A stretch of DNA of 64,000 bases from Desulfotignum sp. (GTDB lineage Bacteria; Desulfobacterota; Desulfobacteria; Desulfobacterales; Desulfobacteraceae). Under the pieces are notes generated by a model. It did no database searches. It saw nothing but the letters and a program-made list of their open reading frames with translations, and had not been told where the DNA came from. Location: positions 1 through 64,000 of the forward strand of contig JAABSO010000008.1 of assembly GCA_011390335.1 (NCBI GenBank), read 5' to 3'. Position 1 is the stretch's first letter. Each line of letters starts with the position of its first letter. Below, one piece after another: positions 56,769 to 64,000 of this stretch. The translations under genes were made by a program, and so were the position numbers.

Positions 56769-56843
56769 AAAACGCGGGAAATCCGCAACCCAGGTACCCC
56801 TCCTCATTTTCTTTTTTTTTAACAGAAACTGAGGAGTAAGGAA
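56769..56843 (-). repeat. Hairpin repeat family, copy 1
   Basis: It contains ACGCGGGAAATCCGCAACCCAG and then CTCCTCATTTTCT...AGAAACTGAGGAG, an imperfect stem of about 13 bp with a T-rich loop. It closely matches the reverse complement of 61893-61964. It lies downstream of korC and of the minus-strand gene at 56856, that is, between convergent ends. Confidence 0.7.
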
Positions 56844-56855
56844 CTACCAGGCAGG

Positions 56856-57155
56856 TCATTGAGATGTGTTTAGATCTGGCTGCCCTTTGGCGACACTTTT
56901 CCCTGTGGGAAACAGGTCCTGGACATCAAGCCCCTTGATCTTTTTCAAACAGTCTTCAAGGGCCTGGGGTTCTGTGTCTCCGGCACCCTGGTGTTCCGGC
57001 TTTGCCACGATATTGACCAGATTCGGCACGGCAATATACGCACCTGCCAGATGCCCCTGGATTTTCTGGTGCACATCGATATAAATCATCCGGCCGTTCC
57101 GGATAAGATTATACCGGGAAATACGGGTCAGTATATCATTTACATGAAGGTCCAT
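56856..57155 (-). CDS. Small conserved hypothetical protein (99 aa)
   Basis: A 99-residue soluble protein: MDLHVNDILTRISRYNLIR, a hydrophobic core AYIAVPNLVNIVA and a charged C-terminus. No known domain is recognised. It is divergent from the decarboxylase gene, with 90 nt between the starts. The length and the absence of a stronger overlapping gene support it, but it could be spurious. Confidence 0.55.
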   Translation of the reverse strand: MDLHVNDILTRISRYNLIRNGRMIYIDVHQKIQGHLAGAYIAVPNLVNIVAKPEHQGAGDTEPQALEDCLKKIKGLDVQDLFPTGKSVAKGQPDLNTSQ

Positions 57156-57245
57156 AGTCTCTCCTCTGAAAATTTTGACATTGACTATTGTTCACCAAAA
57201 GTCCATCATACAGGTTTTGTAAACAATGAAAACAAAAAACATGCC

Positions 57246-58898
57246 ATGACAGCACCTGAAAAAATCCCCTCAGACCTGGTGGCGGACTGGAACACCCTTC
57301 ACCGGGTGTTTATCCGGCCTGAAGATGAAAAAAGCCGGCAGACCCTGGTAAAATACATGGAACAGATTCTGTTCGGGCTCCATGATTTTCTCAACACCCA
57401 TGTGGGGGTGACCGAAGCCATTCCCCTTGCAACCCTGGCCGAATCTTATACCGATACAAGGATCAACAAAGACCCGGAAAAAAAACTGGCTGATGTTATC
57501 AAGGATATCATCAACGAGATCGCACCAAAGGCGGTGAATGTGGCGTCCCCCTATTTTATCGGCCACATGACCTCGGCCATACCCTTTTTCATGGTGCATC
57601 TCAAGGCCATTGCCGCTGCTTTGAACCAGAACCTGATCAAACTGGAAACCTCCAAGGTGCTGTCAGTGCTGGAAAAACAGGTACTGGCCAAGATGCACCG
57701 GATGATCTTTGACAAACCGCCCACATTCTATGATACCCATGTCCAGAATGTGGATACCTCTTTGGGCCTGTTCACCAACGGCGGCACCACAGCCAATATC
57801 ACGGCCCTGTGGGTGGCCAGAAACCTGTGTCTGCCCCCCACAGAACATTTTTTGGGAGTTGAAAAAGACGGCATGGCCGCAGCCTTGAAAGCCCATGATC
57901 TGGATCGACTGGTGGTGCTGGTGTCGGAAAGGGGCCATTTTTCTTTGAAAAAAGCCGGCGGTATACTGGGCATTGGAAACCGCAACATCATTGCAGTGGA
58001 GGTGGATGAAAACCACCAGGTGGACATGGCAAAACTGACCCGGCTGGTCGAAAAATTTTCACAGGATAAAAAAACACAGATTGTCGCCATAGTGGGTATT
58101 GCCGGTGCCACGGAAACCGGCAGCATTGATCCTTTGCCCCGGATGGCAGCCCTTTGCAAAAAACACCGGATCCATTTCCATGTGGATGCTGCCTGGGGCG
58201 GTCCGGTACTGCTGTCGGAAAAATTCAGCAGCCTTTTGACCGGGATACAGGCGGCTGATTCCGTGACCATTGACTGCCACAAGCAGTTTTATATGCCCAT
58301 GAGTGCCGGCATGGTCTATTTCAAAGACCCCAAGGTCCTGGACCAGATCGCATACCATGCCGGATACGTAAACCGCAAAGGGTCGGTGGACCTGGGCATC
58401 AAGACCCTGGAGGGATCACGGGAGGCAAGCTCCCTGATCCTGGACAGTGCCCTGAAAATAATGGGATCCAGAGGATATGGCCTGATGATCGATCACGGCA
58501 TTGAAACCACCAGACTGTTTGCACAAAAAATCAGGGACAGGGCACTGTTCCAGCTGGTGACAGACCCTGTGCTCAACATCCTCACCTACCGGGCAGTGCC
58601 TGCACACCTGCGGCAATACCTGGATGCTCACCTGCCGCAATCCCGGCGGCAGCACCTGGATGCCTGCCTGGATGAAATCAACACACATCTCCAGCGGATT
58701 CAGCGGGAGGCCGGCAAAAGCTTTGTGTCCAGAACCTGTTTGAAAATCCGCCCTGGTGACAGCCACACGGCAGTGGTGCTGCGGTCAGTCATCATGAACC
58801 CCTACACCACCGGTGAAACCCTTGACCAGATCCTGGATGAACAAGAAGCCATCCTGCAGACCATAGAAATTTCCGACCAGGGTTTTTACACGCCGTGA
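57246..58898 (+). CDS. panP: PLP-dependent group II decarboxylase, PanP-like aspartate 1-decarboxylase
   Basis: A 550-aa PLP enzyme. The PLP lysine is in DSVTIDCHKQFYMPMS, and FHVDAAWGGPVLL supplies the cofactor-binding Asp. The length and the TIDCHKQFYMP region fit the PanP-type aspartate 1-decarboxylases that make beta-alanine for pantothenate. Glutamate or another aromatic amino acid decarboxylase specificity is the alternative. The open frame extends to 56991, but the ATG at 57246 (MTAPEKIPSD) starts the recognisable protein; the ribosome site is weak, so the start is uncertain. ilvC lies convergent downstream. Confidence 0.78.
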   Translation: MTAPEKIPSDLVADWNTLHRVFIRPEDEKSRQTLVKYMEQILFGLHDFLNTHVGVTEAIPLATLAESYTDTRINKDPEKKLADVIKDIINEIAPKAVNVASPYFIGHMTSAIPFFMVHLKAIAAALNQNLIKLETSKVLSVLEKQVLAKMHRMIFDKPPTFYDTHVQNVDTSLGLFTNGGTTANITALWVARNLCLPPTEHFLGVEKDGMAAALKAHDLDRLVVLVSERGHFSLKKAGGILGIGNRNIIAVEVDENHQVDMAKLTRLVEKFSQDKKTQIVAIVGIAGATETGSIDPLPRMAALCKKHRIHFHVDAAWGGPVLLSEKFSSLLTGIQAADSVTIDCHKQFYMPMSAGMVYFKDPKVLDQIAYHAGYVNRKGSVDLGIKTLEGSREASSLILDSALKIMGSRGYGLMIDHGIETTRLFAQKIRDRALFQLVTDPVLNILTYRAVPAHLRQYLDAHLPQSRRQHLDACLDEINTHLQRIQREAGKSFVSRTCLKIRPGDSHTAVVLRSVIMNPYTTGETLDQILDEQEAILQTIEISDQGFYTP

Positions 58899-58950
58899 TC
58901 CCCGAAATGGGGCACTGTATTTTTTAGATAGATCGGGATACCCCTCTTTG

Positions 58951-58993
58951 GTGCCTTACTCCTCAATTTTCTGTTAAACAAAACAAGAAAATG
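58951..58993 (+). repeat. Hairpin repeat family, copy 2 (short)
   Basis: GCCTTACTCCTCA, then ATTTTCTGTTAAACAAAACAAG and AAAATG, match one half of 61893-61964 in the same orientation. An ATTTTCT/AGAAAAT hairpin is possible. It lies between the convergent ends of the decarboxylase and ilvC genes. Confidence 0.6.
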
Positions 58994-58997
58994 CGCT

Positions 58998-60470
58998 TTA
59001 AAGGATGGATTTCATGTCCCCCATGTAGGTCCGCAGCTTTCTGCCCACCTTTTCCACCGACGTGGTACTGATAGCATCATTGACCTGGATCAGCCGGATA
59101 TTGTCCACACCGGTGTCTGTGAGATCAAGGCCTTTGCCGATGACATCCACATCTATGGTTACCATAAATTTTTCCAGCAGGGGTACTGCTGTGTGGGAAA
59201 ACAGATAGCACCCGTATTCTGCGGTATCGGAAATCACCACGTTCATCTCATACAGCTTTTTGCGGGCAATGAGATTGGCGATGAGCGGCACCTCGTGCAG
59301 GGATTCATAATAGGCGGAATCTGCAACAATACCCGCAGACACCATGGTATCATAGGCCAGTTCCACCCCGGCCTTGACCATGGCCACCATGAGAATACCA
59401 TGGTCAAAGTATGCCTGTTCCGGGATATCCGCCTGCTGGGACACCGCTTTTTCAAAAGGGGTGTCAGCTGTTAAGGACCGCCATTTAAGCAGGTCGGCAT
59501 CATCATTGGCCCAGTCTGCCATCATGGTCTTGGAAAAATTCCCGGTCATGATGTCATCCATGTGCCGATTGAACAGCGGGGTCAGGATCTCTTTCAACTC
59601 TTCGCTCAGGTCATGGGCCAAGATTTTGGCAGGATTGGACAACCGGTCCATCATGTTGGTGATACCCCCGTGCTTCAACGCCTCCGTGATGATCTCCCAA
59701 CCGTACTGCACCAGTTTTGAGGCATATCCTTCATCCATGCCTTTTTCCATCATTTTGTCATAACACAGCAAAGAGCCCACCTGGAGCATACCGCACAAGA
59801 TGGTCTGCTCCCCCATGAGATCGGACTTCACCTCTGCCACAAACGAGGACTCCAGCACCCCGGCCCGGTGTCCGCCGGTGGCGGCAGCATAGGCCTTGGC
59901 CAGTTCGAAACCTTCTTCTCTCGGATCGTTTTCCCGGTGCACGGCAATCAGTGTGGGAACCCCGAACCCCCGTTTGTACTCTTCTCTGACCTCGGTTCCC
60001 GGAGATTTAGGAGCCACCATGATCACGGTGAGATCTTCCCTGATTTTCATGCCCTCTTCCACAATGTTGAACCCGTGGGAATAGGACAGACAGGCATTTT
60101 TTTTCATCAGGGGCATGACGGCTTTGACAACCGGTGTATGCTGTTTGTCCGGTGTCAGATTGATCACCAGATCAGCGGACGGCAGCAGGTTTTCATAGGT
60201 ATCCACAACAAATCCGTGTTCTGTGGCATTTTTCCATGACTGGCGCTTTTCGGTTATGGCTGCATCGCGCAACGCATAGGAAACATCCAGTCCGCTGTCC
60301 CGCAGGTTGAGTCCCTGGTGAAGCCCCTGGGCGCCGCATCCCACAATCACGATTTTTTTGCCTTTCAGGGCATCTGCCCCTGAAAATTCGCTGGTATCCA
60401 TAAAACGGCACCGGGACAATTCCGCCAGCTGCAGCCGCAACGGCAGTGTATTAAAATAGTTCTCACCCAT
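58998..60470 (-). CDS. ilvC: Ketol-acid reductoisomerase, class II (long form)
   Basis: A 490-aa enzyme of valine/isoleucine synthesis that converts acetolactate to dihydroxyisovalerate using NADPH. The Rossmann motif is [18 protein letters not shown]. The duplicated C-terminal knotted domain makes it the long class II form, as in Escherichia coli, rather than the roughly 330-aa class I form usual in many bacteria. No other ilv gene is nearby. It has its own upstream promoter-like sequence, and repeat copy 2 follows its stop. Confidence 0.96.
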   Translation of the reverse strand: MGENYFNTLPLRLQLAELSRCRFMDTSEFSGADALKGKKIVIVGCGAQGLHQGLNLRDSGLDVSYALRDAAITEKRQSWKNATEHGFVVDTYENLLPSADLVINLTPDKQHTPVVKAVMPLMKKNACLSYSHGFNIVEEGMKIREDLTVIMVAPKSPGTEVREEYKRGFGVPTLIAVHRENDPREEGFELAKAYAAATGGHRAGVLESSFVAEVKSDLMGEQTILCGMLQVGSLLCYDKMMEKGMDEGYASKLVQYGWEIITEALKHGGITNMMDRLSNPAKILAHDLSEELKEILTPLFNRHMDDIMTGNFSKTMMADWANDDADLLKWRSLTADTPFEKAVSQQADIPEQAYFDHGILMVAMVKAGVELAYDTMVSAGIVADSAYYESLHEVPLIANLIARKKLYEMNVVISDTAEYGCYLFSHTAVPLLEKFMVTIDVDVIGKGLDLTDTGVDNIRLIQVNDAISTTSVEKVGRKLRTYMGDMKSIL

Positions 60471-60522
60471 TTGTATCTCTCCTTGATGTAAAACATGTGC
60501 ATATATATTTTTTTTACGGCGT

Positions 60523-60551
60523 ATTGTGGTCTATTTTTTGTCTTGCGTCAA
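60523..60551 (-). promoter_or_regulatory. Possible promoter of ilvC
   Basis: On the minus strand TTGACG (60551-60546), a 17-nt spacer and CACAAT (60528-60523) lie about 50 nt before the ATG. The -10 is weak. No leader-peptide attenuator was recognised. Confidence 0.45.
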
Positions 60552-60599
60552 ATGAATCATTTGCAATTTCAGGTTGCATGAAAGGGAATGCTCAAAAGA

Positions 60600-60650
60600 T
60601 TCTTGTCGCCAGGGTCTGAGAAGGGCACCCGCAGGGGCTGTTAGCGGTTA
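60600..60650 (-). repeat. Fragment sharing a 14-mer with the structured element at 28.8 kb
   Basis: The reverse complement of 60624-60637, CCCCTGCGGGTGCC, is identical to 28842-28855. Flanks such as TTCTCAGACCCTGGCGACAAG are only loosely like the element. It lies in the 231-nt gap between ilvC and the methyltransferase gene. Confidence 0.3.
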
Positions 60651-60701
60651 GCCTTCAGTACTCAGTTATCAGCTTCCTGTAAACAGTTACAAATTTTTCC
60701 A

Positions 60702-61874
60702 TCACACTGTATCAAAAAGATCCAGCTGTTCTCCCCGGGTTACTTTTCTGATACGTTCCGGCGCTTTTTCTCCGGTCTTTGCTGCTTTAGCAGATGCAGT
60801 ATCCTCCACTATAATTTTTTCCGGATTTTCCGGCCCATCAGCATAATCCACCTGGAAACCATTTTTAGAAACCTTTTTCACTGCCAGGGGACGGTTGAGC
60901 AGCAGGGCCTTTTCCTGGCTGGTGATAACCGGAAACCTGTAATGCATGTTTGTATGCTTGACAGGTTTATTGTTTTCCAGCCGCTGTGTTATAAAACCCT
61001 GGTGATGGTCCAGCCGCCGGGAAATAACTGTATTTGAAAATGGGACAACGGCATCCGCCCGCAAATCAATGGCAGGGGCAAAACCGGTTTCAATTTCAAA
61101 GCCCACACTGTTCCTGCCGGCAGCCATTGCTGCCAGGGCGGTTGTGCCGATGCCCATGAACGGATCCAGCACGGTATCTTCTTTGACAGAATACATGCTG
61201 ATCAGGCGGTAGGGAAGCTCAAAGGGAAAAGCACCGCTTCTCAGCCGCAGTGCTGCATCGGTTATTTTCTGACGGGTGCCTTTCAGATCCATCCATATGT
61301 CGGAAAACCACTGGTTTCTTTCCTCCCAGAAAAAGGCACTTTCATGCCGTCTGAACTTGTCTTCCGGGGATTTAAACACCCGTTTCCCCCCTTTTCTGAC
61401 AACCAGGATATATTCATGCTCCAGGGTCACATAGGCACCGGCCGGCAGCATGCCGGAACCCATGAATTTATTGGGGGCATTGGTCTGTTTGCGCCACAGC
61501 ACCGCCGGAAGTGCGGTAAACCCGAGTGCCAGCAGGCAGGACATGATCCTGGCATGGTTGGGATAGAGCATAAAGTGACCGTCAAGGGTGCGGGTGGCAT
61601 CACCGATATTGATGCAGGCAAAGCCCCCCGGTTTCAGCACCCTGTAAATGCCCTGCCATACCCGGTCAAGCTGGCTGTGCATCATCTCATATGCATCCGG
61701 ACCGTTTCCTTTTGCCAGTTTTTTTTCCACACCAGGCGCCATTGCGGCAAACACCTGGTCCCACATGGCGATCATGGGATAGGGCGGTGATGTTACCACA
61801 AGATCAATGCTGTCTTGTGCAAGTACCCCCACGTCCCGGGAATCTTCAAAGAAAATCTGGTGCTGTGTCTGCAT
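60702..61874 (-). CDS. Orphan DNA methyltransferase (beta-type, TSPPY motif)
   Basis: A 390-aa N4-cytosine/N6-adenine-type methylase. Catalytic motif IV TSPPY is at residues 28-32 (VVTSPPYPMIAMW). AdoMet motif I is near the C-terminal half (DPFMGIGTTALAAMAAGR), an order typical of the beta class. TSPPY favours N4-cytosine over N6-adenine. The C-terminal 110 residues are basic and low complexity. No restriction endonuclease gene adjoins it, so an epigenetic or anti-restriction role is possible. The target site is unknown. Confidence 0.88.
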   Translation of the reverse strand: MQTQHQIFFEDSRDVGVLAQDSIDLVVTSPPYPMIAMWDQVFAAMAPGVEKKLAKGNGPDAYEMMHSQLDRVWQGIYRVLKPGGFACINIGDATRTLDGHFMLYPNHARIMSCLLALGFTALPAVLWRKQTNAPNKFMGSGMLPAGAYVTLEHEYILVVRKGGKRVFKSPEDKFRRHESAFFWEERNQWFSDIWMDLKGTRQKITDAALRLRSGAFPFELPYRLISMYSVKEDTVLDPFMGIGTTALAAMAAGRNSVGFEIETGFAPAIDLRADAVVPFSNTVISRRLDHHQGFITQRLENNKPVKHTNMHYRFPVITSQEKALLLNRPLAVKKVSKNGFQVDYADGPENPEKIIVEDTASAKAAKTGEKAPERIRKVTRGEQLDLFDTV

Positions 61875-61892
61875 AAAATCTGCCTTTTAGTG

Positions 61893-61964
61893 CTTTATTC
61901 CTCAGTTCCTGTCACAAAAAACAAGAAAATGATGAGGGCACTTGGGTTGCGGGTTTCCCGCGTT
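61893..61964 (+). repeat. Hairpin repeat family, copy 3
   Basis: TTATTCCTCAGTTCCTG, then ACAAGAAAATGATGAGG, CTTGGGTTGCGGG and CCCGCG. It matches the reverse complement of 56769-56843 along most of its length. CCTCA/TGAGG and CGGGTTTCCCG hairpins are both possible. It sits upstream of the methyltransferase gene and downstream of the LOG-family gene. Confidence 0.7.
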
Positions 61965-62040
61965 AGTTTTTGGATGCATGATGCCCGGCGGGCCTCAGGA
62001 TATAGTTTCCCCTGGGTTTTTGCCAGCCGAAACAAACCCG

Positions 62041-64000
62041 TTATTGTGTGAGACGGAAATTCGGCATATCAAAGGTTTCCACCTTTGTCTGGCCCAGGGC
62101 CTGCTGCCGGATCCGGGCGGATTTCACCCGTGCCCGGTCCACATTTTCTTTGGGAATCTTATGGGCCTGGTACCACTGGTCCGGGTTCCCGATAAACGCC
62201 AGTAGAATCTTCACAGCTTCTTCGGCTGTGCTGCATGACTGAATCAACCTGGGGGCGAAAGCAGGGCCGTATTTTTTGGCTGCAATTTTCCAGGTCTGTT
62301 TCTGGGCATGTTCCCACAGATTGTCCGGGTCCAGAAGAATAATGGGTGCCAGGGCATTTTCATGCAGCTTCATGGAGGTGATGGTAATGGCCAGCTCCTC
62401 AGCACTGCCATACCCCCCGGTATTAACCACAGGCAGGTTGCTCAGTTTCTGGAGATGGTCCTGCCGGGCCAGGCGCAGCCCTTCATTGTATTTGATCAGC
62501 CCGTCGCAGGTGGTCAAAGGTGCCTGGTGCTCCCCTTCCAGGTCAATGGCAATGCCCACACTCATGATGTTATGCTGTCTTGCCAGGTCATTGGCCTCTT
62601 TCATGAGCCCGGGACCCCCGCCGTGGACAATGCCCATTTCATACCCCAGCTGCAGGGCAAGTCTGCTGATCAAATCAATGGTCAGCCGGTTGTCAGCCTC
62701 ATTGGTGTGTGATCCGTAAAATGCAAACCAGTACCGGACCCGGTCAAAGCGTTCCTTGTCGTCCGGTTCCATGAAACACCCGTGATAGAAACTGTAGAGC
62801 TTGTCCGTGTCAGAATCATAGCGCAGAAACTCGCACCCGGAATGGTCTGAATGGGTAAGCCGGATCATTTTTTTGACATAATCGTCTGCAAAGGAGGGGT
62901 TGTTCATCTGGATGAGAAAGGTTCTCAGCCCGCTTGTCTTCAAGGCATCCACCACCGCAAGGTCAGGAAAGGCACGGCCGATGAACACCCGGGAATTTAC
63001 CCCGCCCAGAACCGACAGTTTGTCCAGGGTGTTTTTGAATTTCCCATTGCCCCGTTCCGGCACCAGGGGGGTGTTTTTCCGGTACGTGGATTCCAGGATG
63101 GCATTGCGGATGATCTCCAGCTGGGCCTGGCCGAATGGGTCCAGGGCCTTGGGAATGGGGATGAAATTGGCCTTGTTGAGAATCAGGCCTAAAGACCCGT
63201 CATCCATGACGGAAAACAGATTGGCGATTTCCGCGTTTGTGAGAAGGTCGCTCAGCCGGTACCCATCCTTGACCTTGGTTTTTTCCAGGGGCACGGTCAA
63301 GGGATTTTTGGCCCGGTAAAACCGGATCTTCACCCGGATATGTTTCAGGGCAACCGGTTCCGTGCCAAAGTGAAACAGCTCCACCTGGCGGTCCCTGAAG
63401 GTCCTGAAAGGATCCAGGACCCGGGCCGGCAGGTGTGCGATCTGTGCACCCTGTGGGTCTGTCTGCACATCGATAATGCCGTAGATATCCCCTAAGGAGA
63501 TCTTGATGGCACCCACAAACAGATCCCCGGGTTTGAGCCAGGTGTTGTCAATATCAAAAGACATGCGGGACCGGATGGAATGTAAGGCACTGCGGCCTTT
63601 TTTAATGACAGCGTTGATGCTGGAGGTAGTCATGGCATGGGGTTCAAAACAATACTGGTAGGGCTCCAGCTCCATGGCGATATAATCACAGGTGTGGCCT
63701 GTGGCAGGATCTGTTTCCTGGCAGATGTCAAATCCTTCATAATAGCCTTTGCCCGTCTTTTTTCCTACAAAAAGGCGTTTGTGCAGGTAATGCCTGACAT
63801 CGCTTATCCGCAGCTCCGGGTCCATGACCACCAGGCGCCCTATCTCATCGCCTTTTTTAAACAGATCCAGGGCATTTCCCAACAGAAGATTGAGGTTCTG
63901 GAGCCGGGCTTCCACAAAGATGTCAGATCCTTCAATCACGGGAGTGCCGCCGTCATCGGCCAGATCTGTTTTAATGCCGATCTGGGCGTTACCGCTCCTG
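62041..64000 (-). CDS. LOG-family Rossmann protein with large N-terminal region, 5' end outside window
   Basis: The frame is open to the right edge; codons upstream of the GTG at 63939 read NAQIGIKTDLADDGGTPVIE without a stop, so the gene begins outside the window. At least 652 aa are present. The C-terminal third is a LOG/lysine-decarboxylase-like nucleotide-binding domain with VHGGGPGLMKEAND and NTGGYGSAEELAI, where the usual motif is PGGxGTxxE. LOG enzymes release cytokinin bases from nucleotides, or in bacteria act as nucleotide 5'-monophosphate phosphoribohydrolases. The N-terminal 400 residues (FVGKKTGKGYYEGFDI, SIRSRMSFDIDNTWLKPGD) are not recognised. Activity is uncertain because of the altered motif. 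Confidence 0.75.
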   Translation of the reverse strand, partial: RSGNAQIGIKTDLADDGGTPVIEGSDIFVEARLQNLNLLLGNALDLFKKGDEIGRLVVMDPELRISDVRHYLHKRLFVGKKTGKGYYEGFDICQETDPATGHTCDYIAMELEPYQYCFEPHAMTTSSINAVIKKGRSALHSIRSRMSFDIDNTWLKPGDLFVGAIKISLGDIYGIIDVQTDPQGAQIAHLPARVLDPFRTFRDRQVELFHFGTEPVALKHIRVKIRFYRAKNPLTVPLEKTKVKDGYRLSDLLTNAEIANLFSVMDDGSLGLILNKANFIPIPKALDPFGQAQLEIIRNAILESTYRKNTPLVPERGNGKFKNTLDKLSVLGGVNSRVFIGRAFPDLAVVDALKTSGLRTFLIQMNNPSFADDYVKKMIRLTHSDHSGCEFLRYDSDTDKLYSFYHGCFMEPDDKERFDRVRYWFAFYGSHTNEADNRLTIDLISRLALQLGYEMGIVHGGGPGLMKEANDLARQHNIMSVGIAIDLEGEHQAPLTTCDGLIKYNEGLRLARQDHLQKLSNLPVVNTGGYGSAEELAITITSMKLHENALAPIILLDPDNLWEHAQKQTWKIAAKKYGPAFAPRLIQSCSTAEEAVKILLAFIGNPDQWYQAHKIPKENVDRARVKSARIRQQALGQTKVETFDMPNFRLTQ

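Noticed and set aside
1..64000. CRISPR arrays, prophage or insertion sequences
   Set aside because: No regular spaced repeats, transposase, integrase or phage structural genes were found; the repeats seen are short hairpins.

Overview
This 64 kb window looks like chromosome of a sulfate-reducing deltaproteobacterium (Desulfobacterota), most likely in the Desulfobacteraceae near Desulfobacter, Desulfotignum or Desulfobacula. The best marker is a complete dsrMKJOP operon (12.7-18.4 kb), which encodes the membrane complex paired with dissimilatory sulfite reductase. A four-subunit 2-oxoacid:ferredoxin oxidoreductase (53.9-56.6 kb) and a transcarboxylase-like biotin enzyme (48.1-51.9 kb) fit an anaerobe that oxidises organic acids. 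The genus is inference. I see no prophage, insertion sequence, CRISPR array or rRNA.

Layout, left to right. 1-7.8 kb (minus): a tightly overlapping housekeeping operon runs from a small acidic protein through argS, a SPOR protein, gatC, gatA and a 62-aa protein to mutL; a VCBS-repeat protein cut by the window edge follows. 7.9-8.2 kb: two serine tRNAs with promoter and terminator. 8.2-11.8 kb (minus): class III nucleotide cyclase, retropepsin-like protein, RimK and an AstE-like zinc hydrolase with overlapping ends. 11.9-12.4 kb: PagL-like outer-membrane deacylase. 12.7-18.4 kb (plus): RsbRD-domain protein and dsrMKJOP, closed by a strong terminator. 18.5-30.3 kb: three radical SAM proteins around a minus-strand operon of a GshB-like ATP-grasp ligase and an Opp/Dpp-type peptide transporter. 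30.4-36.2 kb (plus): a membrane cyclase, an FGE-fold protein and a carrier-HEAT-cNMP-binding fusion. 36.3-39.7 kb (minus): PP-loop ATPase, RimK-like ATP-grasp ligase and GNAT protein. 39.9-42.6 kb: exported papain-like protease with PKD domains. 42.9-46.7 kb (plus): MsrAB, then rplU-rpmA-obgE-nadD-rsfS. 46.8-53.6 kb: HsdR_N-like protein, zinc-ribbon protein, transcarboxylase genes, a DUF6125-like protein and a glycosyltransferase. 53.9-56.6 kb: korDABC. 56.8-64 kb: PanP-like decarboxylase, class II ilvC, an orphan DNA methyltransferase and a LOG-family protein running off the right edge.

Themes. Three ATP-grasp amide ligases (9.2, 27.7 and 37.5 kb) each sit in a different, tightly coupled neighbourhood. 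Two class III cyclases and one protein with a cAMP-type binding cassette point to cyclic-nucleotide signalling, and one cyclase is the first gene of the RimK operon. The strongest candidates for an undescribed system are the GNAT/ATP-grasp/PP-loop operon (36.3-39.7 kb) and the radical SAM/GshB/Opp region (18.5-30.3 kb). Two non-coding signals also stand out: a pair of related, foldable elements about 3 kb apart, each ending about 130-150 nt before a plus-strand start codon, and a hairpin repeat family with three copies between 56.8 and 62 kb.
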